Below, piece after piece: positions 1 through 7,823 of a stretch of DNA of 64,000 nucleotides. The DNA lies in NCBI RefSeq assembly GCF_018998565.1, contig NZ_JAHNZO010000006.1:62001-126000 (forward strand), given 5' to 3'. Position 1 is the first letter of the stretch, and every line of letters begins with the position of its first letter. The notes under the pieces are model-generated. The model made no database searches, was not told the origin of the DNA, and saw nothing but the letters and a program-made list of their open reading frames with translations. A program made the position numbers and the translations under genes. This DNA is from Paenibacillus oleatilyticus. Lineage in GTDB: Bacteria > Bacillota > Bacilli > Paenibacillales > NBRC-103111.

Positions 1-44
1 GACAAATATATGTAGGAGATTCTACGATTATTCTAGCTATGGCA

Positions 45-87
45 AGAAAAAAACCTCTATCACCTTGGAAAGAAGGTTGATAGAGGC
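45..87 (-). terminator. Rho-independent terminator after yphF
   Basis: On the minus strand, CCTCTATCA pairs with TGATAGAGG, the stem is extended by a partly paired ACCTT/AAGGT segment, and a run of seven T follows. It lies just beyond the yphF stop codon, so it closes the leftmost transcript. Confidence 0.85.
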
Positions 88-91
88 TAGA

Positions 92-817
92 TTAGAACGA
101 TTCCGGAACGGGAACCGGCTTATTGTCTTTCCACATGTAAGCAAACGAGCGCGCAGGGATGAAATACGATTCCTGAACGAGCAGTGCGCGCAAATCCTGC
201 TTAGCATCAAGCTTGCTTTGAAGCTGTTTCTTATCGATAAGCCGCATTATTTCAGGCGCATAATCGATGGCGACTTGCCCCGATTCGCTCATCAGGAACG
301 GAAGCTTTACCGAGCGTGTATACATGCTGGTCACTTCCAGAGGCTTCCGGTTCAGCTTGGCGTAATCGATCGCGAAAAAGCCGGGAGCGACCGCTTCTCC
401 CGTCGGCAGCGTGCCCGTCTTCGATTTGTAACGGTCCACCTCCTGCTGCAGTTCGACCGTCTGCTGGAACGAAGGCAAATCCATCATCTTGACCGTCGGC
501 TTCGTCTCCGCATCGATCAGAACGTAGGTCGCCGTCCCGCCGTTCTCGAACGCATTGGCTGGCACTTCGCTAAGGTAACGCCCTTTCAGCTTTTTGAAAT
601 CGATCGGATTTTGCTCATACAGCGGCGTGGTCGCCTCGAAGTTTTTGATTGGCAGCACGCCGGTTTTCGCCTTATATTGATCGACCGCGTTCTGAACGAC
701 GATCACATACTCGCCGCTCGCGATCTGGTTCTCTTTGCGCATCTCCTTCGGATACATGCAGCCGCCGAGCAGCGTGCAGACCAGCAGCAAAGACGCCGCC
801 TGCAGCCAACGCTTCAT
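92..817 (-). CDS. yphF: YphF-like lipoprotein
   Basis: Predicted membrane-anchored lipoprotein of about 241 residues. The N terminus has a basic start, a hydrophobic stretch and a lipobox ending LLGGC, with the lipidated Cys near residue 20. The body contains two similar segments (AVDQYKAKTGVLP and EVDRYKSKTGTLP), which suggests an internal duplication. The match to B. subtilis YphF rests on size, lipobox and position in the yphF-yphE-gpsA neighbourhood. The ATG at 817 is preferred over the ATG six bases upstream because GGAGG lies seven bases before it; this start overlaps the stop of the ferredoxin gene by one base (TGATG), indicating translational coupling. Biochemical function is unknown. 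Confidence 0.8.
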   Translation of the reverse strand: MKRWLQAASLLLVCTLLGGCMYPKEMRKENQIASGEYVIVVQNAVDQYKAKTGVLPIKNFEATTPLYEQNPIDFKKLKGRYLSEVPANAFENGGTATYVLIDAETKPTVKMMDLPSFQQTVELQQEVDRYKSKTGTLPTGEAVAPGFFAIDYAKLNRKPLEVTSMYTRSVKLPFLMSESGQVAIDYAPEIMRLIDKKQLQSKLDAKQDLRALLVQESYFIPARSFAYMWKDNKPVPVPESF

Positions 818-1158
818 CACCATTCCTCCTCCTGCTTTTCCAACTGCTTTCGTATAGCGCTCTTTAACGGATCCTCCGGCACGAGCACGGTAACAGGCCC
901 GGTGATTTTCGCCTGACAGGCAAGACGATATCCGTCCTGCTGCAAGCCGCCAAGCTTCAGCTCCTCGTTGCGGTTCGGCTCAGCCAGCCCCGTACCGGCA
1001 TTCTCCGTCACGCGAACCTTGCACATCAGACAAGCCGCCTTGCCCCCGCACCGGGTACGGATATGCACGCGGGCGCGCCGTGCCGCGTCCAGAAGCGTCG
1101 TGCCGGGTCTTGCTTCAAACGTTTTGTTATCGGGTAAAAAAGTGACTTTCGCAGCCAT
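817..1158 (-). CDS. Plant-type [2Fe-2S] ferredoxin with C-terminal extension
   Basis: Small electron carrier of 113 residues. The [2Fe-2S] ligand set is visible as Cys37, Cys43, Cys46 and Cys81 in the pattern C-x5-C-x2-C...C typical of the beta-grasp ferredoxin fold. After the fold there is a charged tail of about 20 residues. GGAGG lies six bases before the ATG. The gene is followed with a one-base overlap by yphF and preceded by a nucleotidyltransferase-fold gene and a second ferredoxin, so all four may be one transcript. The redox partner cannot be inferred from the sequence. Confidence 0.85.
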   Translation of the reverse strand: MAAKVTFLPDNKTFEARPGTTLLDAARRARVHIRTRCGGKAACLMCKVRVTENAGTGLAEPNRNEELKLGGLQQDGYRLACQAKITGPVTVLVPEDPLKSAIRKQLEKQEEEW

Positions 1159-1175
1159 ACGCGCCCTCCTTCCGG

Positions 1176-1790
1176 TTAACTATTCGCTTTCGGGTCGAGC
1201 AGCGTACGCAGCCTGTCGGCGAGGTCCCCGCTGAAGCGGTTGCGGACCATCAAATCATCGAGAGCCCGACTGTGACGCTCCGGCTCCCGGGCCCGGCACA
1301 CCCTTGCAATCGCTTCATAACGGTCCGGGCGGTCCCTCAGCACGTTAAACACCAGCTCGTGGGCCAGCGGCATTAGCCGGACAGTCTTTCCTTCGCCATA
1401 CGGAACAGCAAGCGCATGCTTCCGTGCCAAGTACTCGGCTTCCACGCAATATTCGCTGTCCATCGCCCGCACCTCGAAAGCACCGACCAGCTCCACCTTG
1501 ACGCCGTTCATCTCATAATGGCTGAGAATCGACCGATAGATGGGCGTTTCACTCTCCGTCTGATCGTCCGTCGCGTACCGTCGGAGCGCCATATGCAAAT
1601 CCTCCGCAGCGCGCCGGTCAGCGTATAAATCCAAGTCCCGGGGTAGCGCATTAAGCTGTACGCCTTGCAGCAGCAGTCCGGTACTGCCGCCGACGAGCCA
1701 AATGGAGTCAGCTCCCCGTGTATGTACGTCAAGCTTGGAAAAAATCTCCTTAAGCGGTTCCGGCACCGTGCCAAGTTGTTGAGTATTCAT
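1176..1790 (-). CDS. Nucleotidyltransferase-fold protein
   Basis: Protein of 204 residues with the signature of the polymerase-beta-like nucleotidyltransferase superfamily: WLVGGSTGLLLQG followed by RDLDLYAD, that is the GG motif and the D-x-D metal-binding pair. Such proteins transfer nucleotidyl groups to RNA, small molecules or proteins; the substrate here is unknown. It sits between two [2Fe-2S] ferredoxin genes, 17 bases before the downstream one. A function linked to either ferredoxin is only suggested by position. Confidence 0.7.
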   Translation of the reverse strand: MNTQQLGTVPEPLKEIFSKLDVHTRGADSIWLVGGSTGLLLQGVQLNALPRDLDLYADRRAAEDLHMALRRYATDDQTESETPIYRSILSHYEMNGVKVELVGAFEVRAMDSEYCVEAEYLARKHALAVPYGEGKTVRLMPLAHELVFNVLRDRPDRYEAIARVCRAREPERHSRALDDLMVRNRFSGDLADRLRTLLDPKANS

Positions 1791-1817
1791 CTTATCATCC
1801 TATGCTAAGCAAAATGG

Positions 1818-2111
1818 TCAAAAATAAGGCTTATGCGCAACCGCGATGGCGCCCTCGCTTTTTACTTTCGCCTGACAGCCTAACCGAAAGCCTTGCTCCA
1901 GCTCGTCCGGCTCCAAATTGTCCAGCTCCTCTTCCGTCGGAGCGTTCAAGTGCTCCATGCCCTCGCTTACTTGACAGCGGCAACGGGAGCAGGTGCCGCG
2001 CATGCAGGAGAAGCCCCAATCCACTTCAGCCTTCAGCGCCAAATCCAAGATCGTGAACCCGGTCACCGGTTCGACTGTTTTCGTTACTCTGCGTCCTTTT
2101 AAAGTTATCAT
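1818..2111 (-). CDS. [2Fe-2S] ferredoxin
   Basis: Ferredoxin of 97 residues. Cys36, Cys41, Cys44 and Cys79 form the C-x4-C-x2-C...C ligand pattern of plant-type ferredoxins; an extra Cys46 is present. It differs from the neighbouring ferredoxin at 817-1158 in cysteine spacing (x4 instead of x5), so the two are not recent duplicates. It lies directly upstream of the nucleotidyltransferase-fold gene on the same strand. Electron donor and acceptor are unknown. Confidence 0.85.
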   Translation of the reverse strand: MITLKGRRVTKTVEPVTGFTILDLALKAEVDWGFSCMRGTCSRCRCQVSEGMEHLNAPTEEELDNLEPDELEQGFRLGCQAKVKSEGAIAVAHKPYF

Positions 2112-2126
2112 GACCAGCCAAACTCC

Positions 2127-2306
2127 TTATAATAGGGATACGACCATATAAATAAAGATCGGGATAAACATCAAAAACGCGACCAGCGACAGCACAAACC
2201 GGACAATGCCCGTCGTTCTATTTCTCGCAAACGTAATCAGCAGTGAAGCGAGAACCATGAGACCGATCGCAATAAAAGATGCCCACATTTTGTCCAACGG
2301 CGACAT
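2127..2306 (-). CDS. yphE: YphE-like small membrane protein (DUF2768)
   Basis: Short protein of 59 residues beginning MSPLDKMWASF, with two hydrophobic segments (about residues 9-26 and 36-57) separated by a basic loop FARNRTTG. Length, topology and place between yphF and gpsA match the DUF2768/YphE family of spore formers. The longer open frame upstream (to 2393) lacks membrane-protein character and a clear ribosome binding site, so the internal ATG is preferred. Function is unknown. Confidence 0.7.
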   Translation of the reverse strand: MSPLDKMWASFIAIGLMVLASLLITFARNRTTGIVRFVLSLVAFLMFIPIFIYMVVSLL

Positions 2307-2419
2307 AATAAATTTTCCAACCCCTAGCATGGTAACGTAATTGACTCCATCATAACATAAAAAAAGCATAAGCGCGCTTGACCGGCGGCTCATGCCATAA
2401 AACTGTTAAAAATGTCACC

Positions 2420-2698
2420 TTACTTCTTCATGATCATCTTCATGAGCTGTTCCAAATTGTCCGTGCCCACTTTGCTGCTTTTGATGGCCTGGATCAGCTC
2501 GTTTGTCGTTTGATCCGAAACGGGAACTTTCACAAGGCCCGCAACTTGCTTAATCAGCTGCCGCAGCTGCGTATCGCTCTGCAGCGTGGACGGCTTTACC
2601 CCGCTCGCAAGCTTGTATATATCTTTCTCGGAAACGTTTTTGCCGGTTTTTTTCTTAACCACATTGAGCACGTCTTTCGGCATGTTTTTATCTGCCAT
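2420..2698 (-). CDS. spoVIF: Stage VI sporulation protein F-like
   Basis: Protein of 92 residues, mostly helical and rich in Lys, with the text KDVLNVVKKKTGKNVSEKDI and a C-terminal Met/Lys-rich helix. This resembles the SpoVIF (YjcC-type) family needed for spore coat assembly and spore resistance in B. subtilis. The family assignment is from pattern recognition of the whole short protein, not from a catalytic motif. It is a single gene between yphE and gpsA on the same strand. Confidence 0.65.
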   Translation of the reverse strand: MADKNMPKDVLNVVKKKTGKNVSEKDIYKLASGVKPSTLQSDTQLRQLIKQVAGLVKVPVSDQTTNELIQAIKSSKVGTDNLEQLMKMIMKK

Positions 2699-2780
2699 CG
2701 TTGTCCCTCCTCAGACTGGTTATGCAATAAAGCCTGAGGTAGTATATGTGGAAAAGTTGCCGTCGGTATAGGCGTTTTCC

Positions 2781-3830
2781 TTAACGAAGCCAACCGTTTT
2801 GAGAATCGTCGGCGATTTCTTCGGTTTCGTGGCGGGGCCCCCGTCCCATCAAATGCTCTACGGCCGTTTTCGGGTTTTTCCCGTTAAACAGGACGTGGTA
2901 CAGCTGTTCCGTAATCGGCATGGAAATCTCATAACGGAGGGACAACTGATAGGCGGCCTGCGTCGTTTTGACGCCTTCTACAACCATTCCCATCCGCTGA
3001 AGCACTTCTTCCAGCGAATGTCCCTGCGCCAGCATCGACCCGGCCCGCCAGTTGCGGCTGTGCCTGCTCGTGCACGTCACCACCAAATCCCCGATTCCGG
3101 CCAATCCCGCGAACGTCAACGGACTCGCCCCCATCGCTGTCCCAAGTCTGGCGATTTCGGCCAGTCCCCGGGTAAGCAGAGCAGCCTTGGCATTATCTCC
3201 GAAATCCAGCCCGTCGCTAAGACCTGCTCCGAGCGCGATAATATTTTTGAGCGCGCCGCCAACCTCGACACCAATGACATCGGGGTTCGTATATACGCGA
3301 AAATAGGAGTTGATCAACAGATCCTGCGCCTGCTCGGCGGCTTCTTTGTCCAGCGAAGCCACGACAACCGTTGTCGGGCATTGCCGGATAACCTCTTCCG
3401 CATGGCTTGGTCCGGACAGAACGACCAGCCGGTTCGAATCATACGACGGCAGCTCTTCCGCCAGCACTTCGCTCATGCGCTTTAAGCTGCCGGCTTCGAA
3501 TCCTTTGGTTGCGTGTACCAGAAGCGAATCCGGGCTTAAATGCGGTTTAAGCTGACCGGCGATATCCCGCATGGCCGAGGACGGCGCTACAACCACGACG
3601 GCTTCCGCCTCTTTTACGGCTTCCTCCATCGAATCGGTCGCCCGAATCCGCAGAGATAACAAAACCTCGGGCAGAAACCGGCTGTTGCGGTGCTCCTCGT
3701 TAATTTCCCGTACCTGATCGCGGTTGCGCGACCACAACAGCACGTCGCGGCCGTTATCCGCCAGCACCGAGGCAATGGCCGTTCCCCAACTTCCCGCTAC
3801 CAGCACGGCGGTTTTACCGGAAACCGGCAT
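2781..3830 (-). CDS. gpsA: NAD(P)-dependent glycerol-3-phosphate dehydrogenase
   Basis: Cytosolic enzyme of 349 residues that reduces dihydroxyacetone phosphate to sn-glycerol 3-phosphate for phospholipid synthesis. Recognisable blocks are AGSWGTAIASVLADNGRDV, the loop NSRFLPEV, VVVAPSSAMRD, VLSGPSHAEEV, VGGALKNIIALGAGLSDGL, the substrate-binding lysine region GDNAKAALLTRGLAEI, and LAGIGDLVVTCTSRHSRN. It is 24 bases downstream of plsY, whose product uses its product. An oddity is the dinucleotide-binding loop: the usual G-A-G-S-W-G reads V-A-G-S-W-G, a single-base change (GTA for GGA) at the first glycine. Confidence 0.95.
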   Translation of the reverse strand: MPVSGKTAVLVAGSWGTAIASVLADNGRDVLLWSRNRDQVREINEEHRNSRFLPEVLLSLRIRATDSMEEAVKEAEAVVVVAPSSAMRDIAGQLKPHLSPDSLLVHATKGFEAGSLKRMSEVLAEELPSYDSNRLVVLSGPSHAEEVIRQCPTTVVVASLDKEAAEQAQDLLINSYFRVYTNPDVIGVEVGGALKNIIALGAGLSDGLDFGDNAKAALLTRGLAEIARLGTAMGASPLTFAGLAGIGDLVVTCTSRHSRNWRAGSMLAQGHSLEEVLQRMGMVVEGVKTTQAAYQLSLRYEISMPITEQLYHVLFNGKNPKTAVEHLMGRGPRHETEEIADDSQNGWLR

Positions 3831-3854
3831 GAACGAACACCTCCGTCTATTTCG

Positions 3855-4454
3855 TCAAACTTGTTTTTTGGCACCAAGCTTGTTCTCTTGTCCTTTTAAC
3901 AGCTTCACGATATTGCTCCGGTGCTTGACCCAAGCGAATACGAAGAGAAGCAGGCTGAGCGCGAAAATCTCCCGGGAATCGACCATAAACCATATTAAGA
4001 TCGGCAAAAGTGCGGTAAACAATAGAGATCCCAGAGAAACGTAACGCGTAATAGCAATAGAAACAATAGCAACAATCCCGGCGATAAGCGCAGGCAAAAA
4101 GGCAAGTGTCGCCATCACTCCGATCGTCGTAGCAATGCCTTTGCCTCCCCGAAATCCGAAAAAGACGGGCCAATTGTGTCCGACGATGACGCTGATCCCC
4201 GCAAGCACTTCAAACAGCGGATCGCCCCCGCTCAGCCATGTGCCGACCCAGACGGCCGCCACACCCTTCAATACATCCAGGAGAAGCACTGCGATGCCCG
4301 GCCCTTTGCCGAGCACCCGCAGCGTATTCGTAGCCCCCGCGTTCCCGCTTCCGTGTTCACGTATATCGATGCCTTTCAGCACTTTGCCTGCCAAATAACT
4401 AAAGCTGATCGAGCCGAGCAAATAACCGATCAAAAGTGAGAGCAAGTTAGTCAC
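3855..4454 (-). CDS. plsY: Glycerol-3-phosphate acyltransferase PlsY
   Basis: Integral membrane enzyme of 199 residues that transfers an acyl group from acyl phosphate to glycerol 3-phosphate, the first step of phosphatidate synthesis. Several hydrophobic segments alternate with the conserved loops GSGNAGATNTLRVLG, VIVGHNWPVFFGFRGGKGIAT and ITRYVSLGSL, which correspond to the three active-site motifs of the family. It lies between der and gpsA on the same strand, 12 bases after der, so the three form an operon. Confidence 0.95.
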   Translation of the reverse strand: MTNLLSLLIGYLLGSISFSYLAGKVLKGIDIREHGSGNAGATNTLRVLGKGPGIAVLLLDVLKGVAAVWVGTWLSGGDPLFEVLAGISVIVGHNWPVFFGFRGGKGIATTIGVMATLAFLPALIAGIVAIVSIAITRYVSLGSLLFTALLPILIWFMVDSREIFALSLLLFVFAWVKHRSNIVKLLKGQENKLGAKKQV

Positions 4455-4466
4455 CGCGGTTCTCTC

Positions 4467-5789
4467 CTATTCGTCGTCCGATTTGCGACGCGTGAACATG
4501 CGTAGAGGCGTCCCCTCGAAACCGAACGCGCCGCGAATTTTGTTTTCCAAATATCTCTGATAGGAGAAATGCATCAGCTCCGGATCGTTGACGAAGAAGA
4601 TGATGGTCGGAGGCTTAACCGCCACCTGCGTCGCGTAATTGATGCGCAGCCGTTTCCCTTTATCCGTCGGCGGCGGGTTGATGGCCACGGCGTCGGACAC
4701 GACGTCGTTCAGCACGTGCGTCGCCACGCGCGCCGCATGCTGCTCGGCCACGTTGGTCACGACCGGGAACAGCTTATGCAGCCGCTGCTTCGTCTTGGCC
4801 GACAAAAAAACGACGGGAGCATAGGTCATAAACAAAAAATGGTCGCGGATTTTTTGCGTGAATTGATGCATCGTTTTGTCGTCTTTTTCCACAATGTCCC
4901 ATTTGTTCACGACGAAGATCGCCGCTTTGCCCGCCTCGTGCGCATATCCGGCAACGTGCTTATCCTGCTCGATAATACCTTCCTCGCCGTCGATGACAAC
5001 CAATACGACGTCCGCCCGCTCGATCGCCTTCATAGCGCGCATGACGCTGTACTTCTCCGTCGTCTCGTATACTTTGCCGCGCTTGCGCATCCCCGCCGTA
5101 TCGATGATGACGTACTTTTGGCCGTCCTTCTCAAAAGGCGTATCGATCGCATCGCGCGTCGTTCCGGCGACGTTGCTGACGATGACACGCTCTTCCCCCA
5201 GGATCGCGTTGACGAGCGACGATTTTCCGACGTTCGGACGGCCGATCAATGCGACCTTGATCACATCCTCACCGTACTCTTCCTCGGTCGTGTCCGGAAA
5301 ATGCTTGATCACCTCGTCAAGCAAGTCTCCGATTCCCGTACCATGAGAGCCGGAGATGCCGACGACATCGCCGAAGCCGAGGCTGTAAAACTCGTAAATA
5401 TCGTCCATCCGCTTCAGATTGTCGACTTTGTTGACGGCAACGATAACCGGCTTTTTCGCCCGGAACAGCATTTCCGCGACTTCGCTGTCCGCCGGCGTAA
5501 TGCCCGCTTTGGCATCCACCATAAACACAATGACGTCCGCTTCCTCGATGGCAAGCTCCGCTTGAACGCGTACGGACTTCATGATCTGGTCTTCCCCGTC
5601 GATCTCAATCCCGCCGGTGTCGATGACACTGAACTCGGTGTCCAGCCACTCTCCCCTGCCGTACAGCCGGTCCCGGGTTACCCCCGGTTTATCTTCCACA
5701 ATAGCCAGCTTATCGCCGATAATACGGTTAAATACCGTAGATTTGCCCACGTTCGGACGGCCGACAATCGCTATGATTGGTCTTGCCAT
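4467..5789 (-). CDS. der: Ribosome assembly GTPase Der (EngA)
   Basis: Essential GTPase of 440 residues with two tandem G domains that helps mature the 50S subunit. Each half has a P-loop (GRPNVGKST near residue 9 and GRPNVGKSS near residue 180), a DTAG/DTGG switch and NKVD or NKWD specificity motifs; the C-terminal KH-like domain follows ([18 protein letters not shown]). The start at 5789 ([10 protein letters not shown]) is preferred to an ATG nine bases upstream because AAGGGA is better spaced for it. A candidate promoter lies at 5905-5933 upstream. Plsy and gpsA follow downstream. Confidence 0.96.
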   Translation of the reverse strand: MARPIIAIVGRPNVGKSTVFNRIIGDKLAIVEDKPGVTRDRLYGRGEWLDTEFSVIDTGGIEIDGEDQIMKSVRVQAELAIEEADVIVFMVDAKAGITPADSEVAEMLFRAKKPVIVAVNKVDNLKRMDDIYEFYSLGFGDVVGISGSHGTGIGDLLDEVIKHFPDTTEEEYGEDVIKVALIGRPNVGKSSLVNAILGEERVIVSNVAGTTRDAIDTPFEKDGQKYVIIDTAGMRKRGKVYETTEKYSVMRAMKAIERADVVLVVIDGEEGIIEQDKHVAGYAHEAGKAAIFVVNKWDIVEKDDKTMHQFTQKIRDHFLFMTYAPVVFLSAKTKQRLHKLFPVVTNVAEQHAARVATHVLNDVVSDAVAINPPPTDKGKRLRINYATQVAVKPPTIIFFVNDPELMHFSYQRYLENKIRGAFGFEGTPLRMFTRRKSDDE

Positions 5790-5866
5790 GCACTTCATTC
5801 CCTTCTTCGACTACCGCAATGTTGCTTCATGTCTCCCTCCGCCGTTCGGCCGAGGGGCGTTATGTA

Positions 5867-5893
5867 CAAAGACAAGCCTGTTTTCAAGGCTTG
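5867..5893 (-). terminator. Hairpin between the YIEGIA block and der
   Basis: On the minus strand CAAGCCT pairs with AGGCTTG around a seven-base loop, followed by a weak T-rich tail (TCTTTGT). It probably ends the transcript of the gene at 5967, but it also lies just downstream of the putative der promoter, so it could instead be a stable 5' end of the der mRNA. Confidence 0.5.
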
Positions 5894-5904
5894 CAAGCTC
5901 TGAT

Positions 5905-5933
5905 ATTATATCAAAATCGAATTCACAAGTAAA
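5905..5933 (-). promoter_or_regulatory. Candidate sigma-A promoter for der-plsY-gpsA
   Basis: On the minus strand TTTACT (5928-5933) and TATAAT (5905-5910) are 17 bases apart, good spacing for a vegetative promoter. It is about 115 bases upstream of der. The perfect -10 and imperfect -35 make this a plausible, not proven, promoter. Confidence 0.5.
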
Positions 5934-5966
5934 TGAACGAAACGTTAGTGGGCAACCTTCCAACCG

Positions 5967-6149
5967 CTAATGCTTTACTAAAATAACGATCCCGTTCTCC
6001 AAATCGTGGGCCGCCGCATCCAAAATTTTTTCCAGCTTGAAGGCTACTTTCTGCTGATGATTGGCATCGTCTGCAATAAAGATGGGAGCTCCGCCGGCCA
6101 CCGTTTGCCGGTTTGCTTCCGTCGCCACCACCGCCATAATTTGTCCCAT
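5967..6149 (-). CDS. Small capping subunit for the YIEGIA protein (YpzH-like)
   Basis: Protein of 60 residues (MGQIMAVVATEANRQTVAGG) with a short hydrophobic strand-rich N terminus and the sequence APIFIADDANHQQKVAF. It starts five bases after the stop of the YIEGIA gene. Databases name this family 'capping complex subunit for YIEGIA'; in B. subtilis the small ypzH gene has the same position next to yphB. The assignment is by motif memory and adjacency; the molecular role is not evident from sequence. Confidence 0.6.
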   Translation of the reverse strand: MGQIMAVVATEANRQTVAGGAPIFIADDANHQQKVAFKLEKILDAAAHDLENGIVILVKH

Positions 6150-6154
6150 AGGCG

Positions 6155-7078
6155 TTATCCTCCCGCTTTTCCGCCGGTTTGCACATGCGCTTCACTCGGC
6201 ATGCGCACTGCGCTTTCCAGCACCGGCGAGTTCATCGCGACTTGCCGGGCTTTCTCCGGATCCTGCTCCTGCGGAAGCAGCAGCACCGCCAGCCGACCGT
6301 CATCCATATTCAGCTTGGCCAACGGAATGAGCGCCGGTTCGCCTTCGTCGCGATGGACGCCCATGATCGTTGACACGTCATGCAGCAGCGCCTGCCGCTG
6401 TCCCGGGTTAGCCAAGGTGACCCTTGCATTTTTGTTTTTGGGCGCAAGCACGATGCCAATGGCATTCTTCCGGATGACGTTTTGCGTATCGCTTAATCCG
6501 ACGTTCATGATATAGATGTCGTCAACGAACAGATTCGGTCCGTCGAGCCGCACTTGGCCGATGTTTACATTTGCAATGCGGGACAAGGTTTTGCCCGTCT
6601 TGAACATATTGGTAATCAGAATAGCCGCAATGCCGGCCACAATCCCCCAATACCAGGGGAACACGATACCGAAGAACGCCGTGGCAAACGCGGTAAAAAT
6701 GACAAGATAGTTGCGTCCTTCGAACACCATTGCAATCCCTTCGATATAGGTCGCTCCCCGCGGCACCAGCTCCAGGCTGTCGATCTTGCTCAGCGTCTGG
6801 CGCTCCATATTGCGGACATCCCGGAACTGCTGCGCCGCCATAGCCAGAAACGTCATGGCCGTATAGTTCTTATCCAGCAGTGAAGGGACGGCAACCGATC
6901 CAAGCCCTGCCGCGATGACGCCCAAGGAAAGATGAATGATTTTGCCGTGAGGATAAGTCGGATATTGCCGGTAATCGGTCCGCAGCATCGTCAGCCGGGC
7001 CAGCACACCGAACACGACGCCCAGTATGATTCCTACGGTATATTTTTGTTCCACCAGCCAAGCCCACACGTCGATCAC
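6155..7078 (-). CDS. YIEGIA family membrane protein (YphB/SeaA-like)
   Basis: Membrane protein of about 307 residues that contains the family-defining string GATYIEGIAMVFEGRNY near its middle. Hydrophobic segments lie near the N terminus (VGIILGVVFGVLARL), at IIHLSLGVIAAGLGSVAVPS and at YLVIFTAFATAFFGIVFPW, followed by a soluble C-terminal half. By position between der and yphA it corresponds to B. subtilis yphB (seaA, spore envelope assembly), which is an inference. A GTG start at 7078 is preferred because AAGGAAGGA precedes it; the frame is open to a TTG at 7099. Confidence 0.7.
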   Translation of the reverse strand: MIDVWAWLVEQKYTVGIILGVVFGVLARLTMLRTDYRQYPTYPHGKIIHLSLGVIAAGLGSVAVPSLLDKNYTAMTFLAMAAQQFRDVRNMERQTLSKIDSLELVPRGATYIEGIAMVFEGRNYLVIFTAFATAFFGIVFPWYWGIVAGIAAILITNMFKTGKTLSRIANVNIGQVRLDGPNLFVDDIYIMNVGLSDTQNVIRKNAIGIVLAPKNKNARVTLANPGQRQALLHDVSTIMGVHRDEGEPALIPLAKLNMDDGRLAVLLLPQEQDPEKARQVAMNSPVLESAVRMPSEAHVQTGGKAGG

Positions 7079-7112
7079 GTCTCCTTCCTTTTTGGGCAAC
7101 AGCTTCTGCCAG

Positions 7113-7751
7113 TCAATCGTTCTCCGGCTCTCTGCCCGACCTCACCCTTTGCCGCACGCGCTTAAAAGCCAGCTTCGTCCCCGCGACCATCCCTTCCATC
7201 AGCAGAGAACAGCCTCGGGCCGCAAAGGCCGTCAGCCACCATACATCCTGAAATTCCGTTTGCCCGAGCGTCATCGCCATCTGTTCCCGGTGCGCGCAGG
7301 CTGACATAACGTCGCCGATCAGCAGTCCGAGCGACAGCCCCGCGATCTGCAGTAGCGGCCACAGCAGCAGAGCCGCTGCCAAAAAACCGACGCTTGCGGC
7401 AACGGTCCATTCCGGGCTGAACCAGATGACCGCGGGCATCAGATGAAGCGTCTCTCTCATGAAGAAATAAACGGAACCGAGCAGCAGGGCGATGGAAAGT
7501 AAATGGAACCGATACAAAAAACTCGGCGTGCGAACCATGACCCAGAGCGAAACAGCCAGCAGCAGCAACGTGCAGCCATACACCCGAATCCCGCCCCAAT
7601 CCGTGCTCCACCGCATAAACAATATCCAAAGCATAAAAAAAAGAAGTAGACTCGTAGGAGTAATACCTCTTAATATGACGTTCTTCCAGCCACTGGCGAA
7701 CAAAATCAGCGCAACGACGATTAGCAATAAGGACACGTAACCCGCATTCAT
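7113..7751 (-). CDS. yphA: YphA-like integral membrane protein
   Basis: Protein of 212 residues with about six hydrophobic segments covering the first 160 residues and a basic cytoplasmic C terminus (AFKRVRQRVRSGRE). Length, topology and place between the YIEGIA gene and fni match B. subtilis YphA, a membrane protein of unknown function. The region carries no enzymatic motif. GGGTGAGAG lies just upstream of the ATG. Confidence 0.7.
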   Translation of the reverse strand: MNAGYVSLLLIVVALILFASGWKNVILRGITPTSLLLFFMLWILFMRWSTDWGGIRVYGCTLLLLAVSLWVMVRTPSFLYRFHLLSIALLLGSVYFFMRETLHLMPAVIWFSPEWTVAASVGFLAAALLLWPLLQIAGLSLGLLIGDVMSACAHREQMAMTLGQTEFQDVWWLTAFAARGCSLLMEGMVAGTKLAFKRVRQRVRSGREPEND

Positions 7752-7823
7752 TCGCTCTCACCCGCAGAAAAAGCTTGTTCCTCTTTTTCCTTAGTATGGC
7801 TTTCTTTATTTAGTTTTAGTCAA

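Noticed and set aside
4569-5903. Long plus-strand frame opposite der
   Set aside because: It is a shadow of the Der reading frame: no start signal, His/Arg-rich composition typical of antisense frames in GC-rich genes.
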